From the NCBI GenBank assembly GCA_002842755.1, contig PHDU01000016.1:1-61361 (forward strand): 61,361 nt of DNA. The letters are read 5' to 3'. Below are positions 57,810 to 61,361 of this stretch, piece by piece. The notes beneath the pieces were generated by a model that searched no databases, was not told the DNA's origin, and saw only the letters and a list, made by a program, of their open reading frames with translations. This DNA is from Bacteroidetes bacterium HGW-Bacteroidetes-1 (GTDB lineage Bacteria > Bacteroidota > Bacteroidia > Bacteroidales > F082). A program made the translations under genes and the position numbers. Positions within the stretch are counted from its first letter, which is position 1, and the number at the start of each line of letters is the position of its first letter.

Positions 57810-59375
57810 TTAATATTTTGCCTTGTTTGCTACAACCATTTTTCTTTGAATGACATTGTCATTGCTTCTAAGACCAAAAAAATAAGTTCCGGGCGCCAAA
57901 TGGTGGGTGTTGTTATCAAAAACAACTTCATGTTTTCCAGCTTCCATTGTTTGATCTAAAAGAATAACAGTCTCTCTTCCAAGTGCATCAAAAATCCCAA
58001 GCTTAACTTCTGATTTTTCCATGAGCCGGAAGGAAAAGATCGTATAATTAACGAAAGGATTGGGCGCATTTTGCTCCATACTGATCATGTTTTCTGTTTT
58101 CTCAGGTATGGTTACAGTCATATCCACAATTGCAGTATAAATACTTAATGTGCCATTGGTTTCTCTTCTGGTCCAAATAGGCCGGACAGTATTGTTTACC
58201 GCCGAAATATTGTTGTAATCTCCAAAGAAATAGCCACTTTCAGTAGGTGTAAATGGAGATTCACTTATTTTGAAATTTTCAAAACTGCTTCCCCCATCTA
58301 TTGATTTAGCCATATATACATCCGTTTCGTGGCCTGTATGATTGCGTCTGTCGTAAAAAACAAAATAAAGGGTGCCGTTGGATTGGTCGAGAGCCATCCA
58401 GGTAAAAAACTGATGTTTGCCTACAGGATCGTCGTTTACCCTGATAGGTTCAGACCAGCTATTTCCACCATCAGTCGATTTGACCAACCAAACATCTGTA
58501 TCGTTAGCTCCATTGCTTTGGTCAGCGTAGTTAATATAAATCGTTCCATGATTTGGTCCACCACTTAAATCACATATTGTTATTGGCATACCATTGCTCC
58601 GTGCGATTCCCGGAATATAAATATCCCAGCCACCAGGTTGTTGGGTAACAAAAATGTCATTTTCAAGCCACGTCTCTCCGCCATCTAAAGAGCGGTCGAA
58701 AACAATGCCTGCAGGCCCTGACCATGAAACATATATTTCACCATCAGGGCCAATCGTTGGGACAGCTCCTTCGGTTGTGTTATCGCTGTCGATACAATCA
58801 CCAGAAATTTCATTGATAGTGATGGCTTCGCTCCAGGTTTCACCGCCATCGAGCGATTTACTAAAGCGGATATTACTCTGACAGCTTGAGCTTCCGCTGC
58901 CATAGTTGTCGAACTGTGTCCATGTTACATAAATGGCGTTGGTGTTTTTGTCAACAACTGCCCAATGTTTATCCTGTGCTTTTGTTCCATTGAGTCCCAT
59001 AAATGTACCATCACTCCAGGTGTTGGTTTGTTTGTCGAATTTTTGGCAAACAATCCGGTCAATCCAACTTCCCACCTGAGGGTTCGACAGATGGAAAAAA
59101 TAAAAATCGCCAGCAGTATCAGCAATAATTACGGGATCGCCCCATACACCATATTGCTGCGAAACAAGCGTTCCTGAAGCCCAGCTGTATCCTCCATCTT
59201 CAGAGTAATACCAGTAATTAAGATTAGAACCAGCCATAATCTGCAACGTATTATTCGGATTGATGTAAATACTTGGCTCATTGGCTGAGACATAGTTTCC
59301 AATTTTTATATTTTGATATTGAGCCTGTAAAATATTGACTATGACAATAAAAATAACAGTTAAGATTGTCTTCAT
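57810..59375 (-). CDS. Secreted BNR/Asp-box repeat protein (sialidase-like propeller) with T9SS sorting domain
   Basis: A 521-residue exported protein. A signal peptide ends near VNILQAQ (about 18). The propeller contains repeated Asp boxes (SEDGGYSWASG, SLDGGETWSEA, SLDGGETWLEN, STDGGNSWSEP, SIDGGSSFENF) as in sialidases, but the arginine triad and catalytic Tyr of true sialidases are not evident, so catalysis is doubtful. The last 80 or so residues (NAPNPFVNYTIFSFRL to QRKMVVANK) are a type A T9SS sorting domain. Its ATG overlaps the stop of the symporter gene by 4 bases, so the two are cotranscribed. Confidence 0.88.
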   Translation of the reverse strand: MKTILTVIFIVIVNILQAQYQNIKIGNYVSANEPSIYINPNNTLQIMAGSNLNYWYYSEDGGYSWASGTLVSQQYGVWGDPVIIADTAGDFYFFHLSNPQVGSWIDRIVCQKFDKQTNTWSDGTFMGLNGTKAQDKHWAVVDKNTNAIYVTWTQFDNYGSGSSSCQSNIRFSKSLDGGETWSEAITINEISGDCIDSDNTTEGAVPTIGPDGEIYVSWSGPAGIVFDRSLDGGETWLENDIFVTQQPGGWDIYIPGIARSNGMPITICDLSGGPNHGTIYINYADQSNGANDTDVWLVKSTDGGNSWSEPIRVNDDPVGKHQFFTWMALDQSNGTLYFVFYDRRNHTGHETDVYMAKSIDGGSSFENFKISESPFTPTESGYFFGDYNNISAVNNTVRPIWTRRETNGTLSIYTAIVDMTVTIPEKTENMISMEQNAPNPFVNYTIFSFRLMEKSEVKLGIFDALGRETVILLDQTMEAGKHEVVFDNNTHHLAPGTYFFGLRSNDNVIQRKMVVANKAKY

Positions 59376-60673
59376 AAGTTTTGTTGTTGTTCGATAATTA
59401 ACGCTTCATCTAATTTATTTTCGTGTACAGCAATCGCACATGCGATGGTTGAATCTCCGGTTATATTGACGACCGTCCTTAGCATATCGAGGGGACGGTC
59501 AACGGCAAAAATAAGCGCAATTCCTTCGGTAGGTATTCCGACAGAAGAAAGCACAATCACCAGCATGATCATACCTGCACCAGGCACTGCGGCTGAACCG
59601 ATGGAAGCAAGTGTAGCGGTAATAATGATGGTGAGCTGTTGCATAAAAGTTAAGTCCATGCCATATATCTGTGCAAGAAAAACAGCAGCCACAGCTTGAT
59701 ATAAACTTGTGCCATCCATATTGATGGTCGCTCCTAAAGGCAAAACAAAACTTGCAACCTCTTTTTTTACACCAAGGTTTTCCTCGCAGCATTTCATGGT
59801 CATGGGAAGAGTGGCGGCACTTGAGCTGGTCGAAAAGGCCAGCAGTTGAGCAGGAGCGATACCTTTCAAAAATTGCTTAAAGTTGATGATGGTCATAAGG
59901 CTGATAAATCCAGGATAGATAACAAAGACGAGTAACAACAATCCGATGACTACTGTAAACGCATACATTCCTAACGATCCGAAAAGTTGAAATGTATCCT
60001 GAGGGTTATCTCCAGCCATATCAGTTGTTATACTGGCAATCAAAGCAAAAACCCCGAAAGGAGCTGTCAACATAATCAGGTTGATCATACGCATGACAAT
60101 TTCATTCAGTGAATCGAACAGTTTTCGCACTGTAATGGTTTGTTCAGCCGGAACAAGAACAACAGAAATGCCGAAAAGCAATGAAAAGAAAATAATCTGC
60201 AACATGCGGGTGTTATCTGTAAGGGCATCGAAAATATTATCCGGAATCAAATCCACAACAAATTGAAGTTGGCCTGTTGGCTTTATAATTTGTTGGCTCA
60301 CGTTGGAAGCATATTTTTCCTGAAACTCCATTGATTTTTCTGCTGATAGAAATTTTCCAGGATTTGTAATATTAACAACAACGAGACCAACACTCACTGC
60401 GATCACAGTTGTAATAAGATATAAGCCAATGGTTTTAAATCCAATTCGGGATAGACGGGAAACATCATTCAAGCCTGCTATTCCATTGATTAAAGAAACG
60501 ATGATAAGAGGAACAGCAATTAGTTTCAGCAAATTAATAAAAATTGTTCCCCATGGCTTGATCCAATCGGTTGTGAATTGATGCCATCCGAAAATTACAG
60601 CGGCAACACCGAAAAGGATACCAGCTGCCATTCCGAAAAGGATAAGCCAGTGAAGTGCTATTTTTCTTTTCAT
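59372..60673 (-). CDS. Dicarboxylate/amino-acid:cation symporter (DAACS family)
   Basis: A 433-residue inner-membrane secondary transporter of the GltP/DctA fold. It has eight hydrophobic segments and two re-entrant loops: the serine-rich AFSTSSSAATLPMTM loop (HP1) and GATINMDGTSLYQAVAAVFLAQ (TM7, with the NMDGT cation site), then VPGAGMIMLVIVLSSVGIPTEG (HP2) and the substrate segment AVDRPLDMLRTVVNITGDS. Substrate may be glutamate/aspartate or C4-dicarboxylates. The gene precedes the BNR protein gene with a 4-base overlap. Confidence 0.93.
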   Translation of the reverse strand: MKRKIALHWLILFGMAAGILFGVAAVIFGWHQFTTDWIKPWGTIFINLLKLIAVPLIIVSLINGIAGLNDVSRLSRIGFKTIGLYLITTVIAVSVGLVVVNITNPGKFLSAEKSMEFQEKYASNVSQQIIKPTGQLQFVVDLIPDNIFDALTDNTRMLQIIFFSLLFGISVVLVPAEQTITVRKLFDSLNEIVMRMINLIMLTAPFGVFALIASITTDMAGDNPQDTFQLFGSLGMYAFTVVIGLLLLVFVIYPGFISLMTIINFKQFLKGIAPAQLLAFSTSSSAATLPMTMKCCEENLGVKKEVASFVLPLGATINMDGTSLYQAVAAVFLAQIYGMDLTFMQQLTIIITATLASIGSAAVPGAGMIMLVIVLSSVGIPTEGIALIFAVDRPLDMLRTVVNITGDSTIACAIAVHENKLDEALIIEQQQNL

Positions 60674-60725
60674 ACTTTAAAAATTATTTTCAACTTTTAA
60701 ACCAAAACCTTTTACGTTCTGCTTT

Positions 60726-60733
60726 CAAAAGTA
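60726..60733 (-). promoter_or_regulatory. -7 element of the symporter gene
   Basis: On the minus strand TACTTTTG, 53 bases before the ATG at 60673. No good -33 match. Confidence 0.4.
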
Positions 60734-61002
60734 AAGTTTTTTAGGAAACCCATCTAAACAATAGTCATAGACCACACCAAATGAATTGAATTTTAATCAT
60801 CGTGAATGCCAGTTAAATTTTTTACTGTAAAAATCCTGGCTAAATCTTTTTTTGATGAGCCTGCTTCAATTTATGACTCGTTTAATACCATTTTTAAGCA
60901 CGGTTGTCTGAAAATTAAATAGCAAACCAAGTTTATAATTACCTAAACTTAAATAAGTAAGAACTTGGGCAGTATGAACATCGCTAAACGCCTCAACAGT
61001 TT

Positions 61003-61005
61003 TAA
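61003..61005. repeat. Left copy of the TAA target-site duplication
   Basis: TAA directly abutting the left end of the MITE-like element; the second copy is at 61121-61123. Confidence 0.7.
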
Positions 61006-61120
61006 TACCGAAAGGAGAAATGTAATAGTCCAATTATCGCTCACTCAATTGGCCTAACATTTCTATCCATTGGCATTATACCATTAATGCTTTTGGATTC
61101 ATCTAAGATTCCCTTTGGTA
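61006..61120. mobile_element. 115-bp MITE-like element inserted in the GxxExxY gene
   Basis: Ends are imperfect terminal inverted repeats: TACCGAAAGGA at the left and, read inward from the right, TACCAAAGGGA. It is flanked by a direct TAA on each side (61003-61005 and 61121-61123), consistent with a 3-bp target duplication. Inside are two nested hairpins: 61016-61023 with 61057-61064 and 61030-61035 with 61047-61052; then 61065-61069 with 61094-61098 and 61073-61078 with 61085-61090. It has no coding capacity. Deleting it with one TAA restores the host frame exactly, which confirms both boundaries. Confidence 0.82.
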
Positions 61121-61123
61121 TAA
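61121..61123. repeat. Right copy of the TAA target-site duplication
   Basis: TAA directly abutting the right end of the MITE-like element; matches 61003-61005. Confidence 0.7.
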
Positions 61124-61268
61124 TTTCTACTACCACCTTTTCTTCGATTAACAAATCGATCCTATAACCGTGATCAAGCTTAACTTCTTTATAAACGATT
61201 GGTATTGGTTTTTCTTTGTGAAACCTGGTGCCTTCTTGGTAGCTCTCTGCGCAATAGCTATATCACTA

Positions 61269-61361
61269 AGGAGTTGTCAATAAATAACATTTACAATTTA
61301 GGTGATATTTTGTAGTTCCATTCGCCATGGAAATCATTTCGTTCAATATTTAGGTTTTGTT
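61269..61361 (-). mobile_element. Probable end of an IS element (continues beyond the window)
   Basis: Between the transposase stop and the GxxExxY remnant lie about 25 bases including GGAGTTGTCAATAAAT, which may be the IS end. The exact boundary and inverted repeat cannot be checked without the other end. Confidence 0.45.
61291..61361 (-). CDS. ISAzo13-like transposase, C-terminal end only (cut by window edge)
   Basis: The last codons of a minus-strand frame that enters from beyond the window and stops at 61291 (TAA). The visible residues include NIERNDFHGEWNYKISP, which resembles the C-terminus of ISAzo13-family (Rhodopirellula-type DDE) transposases, where a DFHGEWNYTI-like end is familiar. 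Only 22 residues are visible, so the family is a recollection, not a proof. Its end lies beside the truncated N-terminus of the GxxExxY gene. Confidence 0.5.
   Translation of the reverse strand, partial: QNLNIERNDFHGEWNYKISPKL

Larger units (their letters stand above)
60866..61263 (-). pseudogene. GxxExxY-family protein gene, truncated and split by a MITE
   Basis: Translating the minus strand gives two fragments of a GxxExxY protein (small PD-(D/E)XK-like family, typically about 125-130 residues). Fragment 1 (about 61262 to 61124) includes FHKEKPIPIVYKEVKLD, then GYRIDLLIEEKVVVEI. Fragment 2 (about 61002 to the TGA at 60866) reads KTVEAFSDVHTAQVLTYL, then KLGLLFNFQTTVLKNGIKR. They are in different frames, separated by a 118-base insertion. 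The N-terminal part, including the GxxExxY motif itself, is missing where an IS-like end begins. Without the insertion the fragments join in frame through VVEIKTVEAF, the normal family sequence. Confidence 0.8.

Noticed and set aside
59499-59792. 97-codon minus-strand frame rich in Cys, His and aromatic residues
   Set aside because: Alternative frame of the conserved symporter region (NMDGT and following motifs).
1-61361. CRISPR arrays, tRNA or rRNA genes, prophage or plasmid functions
   Set aside because: No regular repeat-spacer pattern, no cloverleaf or rRNA-like sequence, and no phage structural or replication genes were noticed by eye.

Overview
The window looks like a chromosomal segment of a Bacteroidota (Bacteroidetes) bacterium, probably an anaerobic or fermentative member of the Bacteroidales/Marinilabiliales side of the phylum. 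The evidence is: two secreted proteins with type IX secretion (T9SS) C-terminal sorting domains; a lipid-anchored TamA variant (TamL) next to TamB; several promoters of the phylum-specific form TTG-N18-21-TAnnTTTG; little sign of Shine-Dalgarno sequences; and an AT-rich genome. No rRNA, tRNA or CRISPR array was seen. The rank below phylum is inference.

Left part (0-25 kb). A minus-strand run holds a DPP-IV-type peptidase, an archaeal-type geranylgeranylglyceryl phosphate synthase homologue, metF and metH. metH is preceded by a clear SAM-I riboswitch and promoter. Then come tamB-tamL (overlapping by 4 bases) and ahcY, so methionine synthesis and S-adenosylhomocysteine recycling lie close together. 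Next are a small lipoprotein, a 65-residue remnant of an AlkD-like DNA alkylation repair gene, and a T9SS-secreted M1 aminopeptidase, all on the minus strand. TolC and HlyD-like export genes and tsaB follow on the plus strand.

Middle (25-45 kb). After a putative DNA-binding coiled-coil protein and a bidirectional terminator comes a seven-gene minus-strand operon: methylmalonyl-CoA epimerase, four subunits of a sodium-pumping methylmalonyl-CoA decarboxylase, uridine kinase and a propeller lipoprotein. It points to propionate formation from succinate with energy conserved as a sodium gradient. A CRP/FNR-like palindrome covers its predicted transcription start. Next is a gatE-gatD pair, the Glu-tRNA(Gln) amidotransferase normally typical of archaea. 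An envelope block follows (OstA-like protein, MCE/MlaD protein, amidase with SPOR-like tail, LptD), then ridA and pabA/trpG.

Right part (45-61 kb). VOC and metallo-beta-lactamase-fold proteins, a GH5 lipoprotein and lpxA precede a complete tripartite RND efflux operon with its own TetR regulator (tolC-tetR-adaptor-pump). A 12-base palindrome sits between its -33 and -7 elements and is a strong operator candidate. A second TetR-like protein with a degenerate DNA-binding domain, a T9SS-secreted BNR-repeat protein and a dicarboxylate/amino-acid symporter follow. The right edge is a small graveyard of mobile DNA: a GxxExxY gene has lost its N-terminus beside what looks like the end of an ISAzo13-like IS, and is split by a 115-bp MITE-like element flanked by TAA. 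Removing the element and one TAA exactly restores the reading frame.
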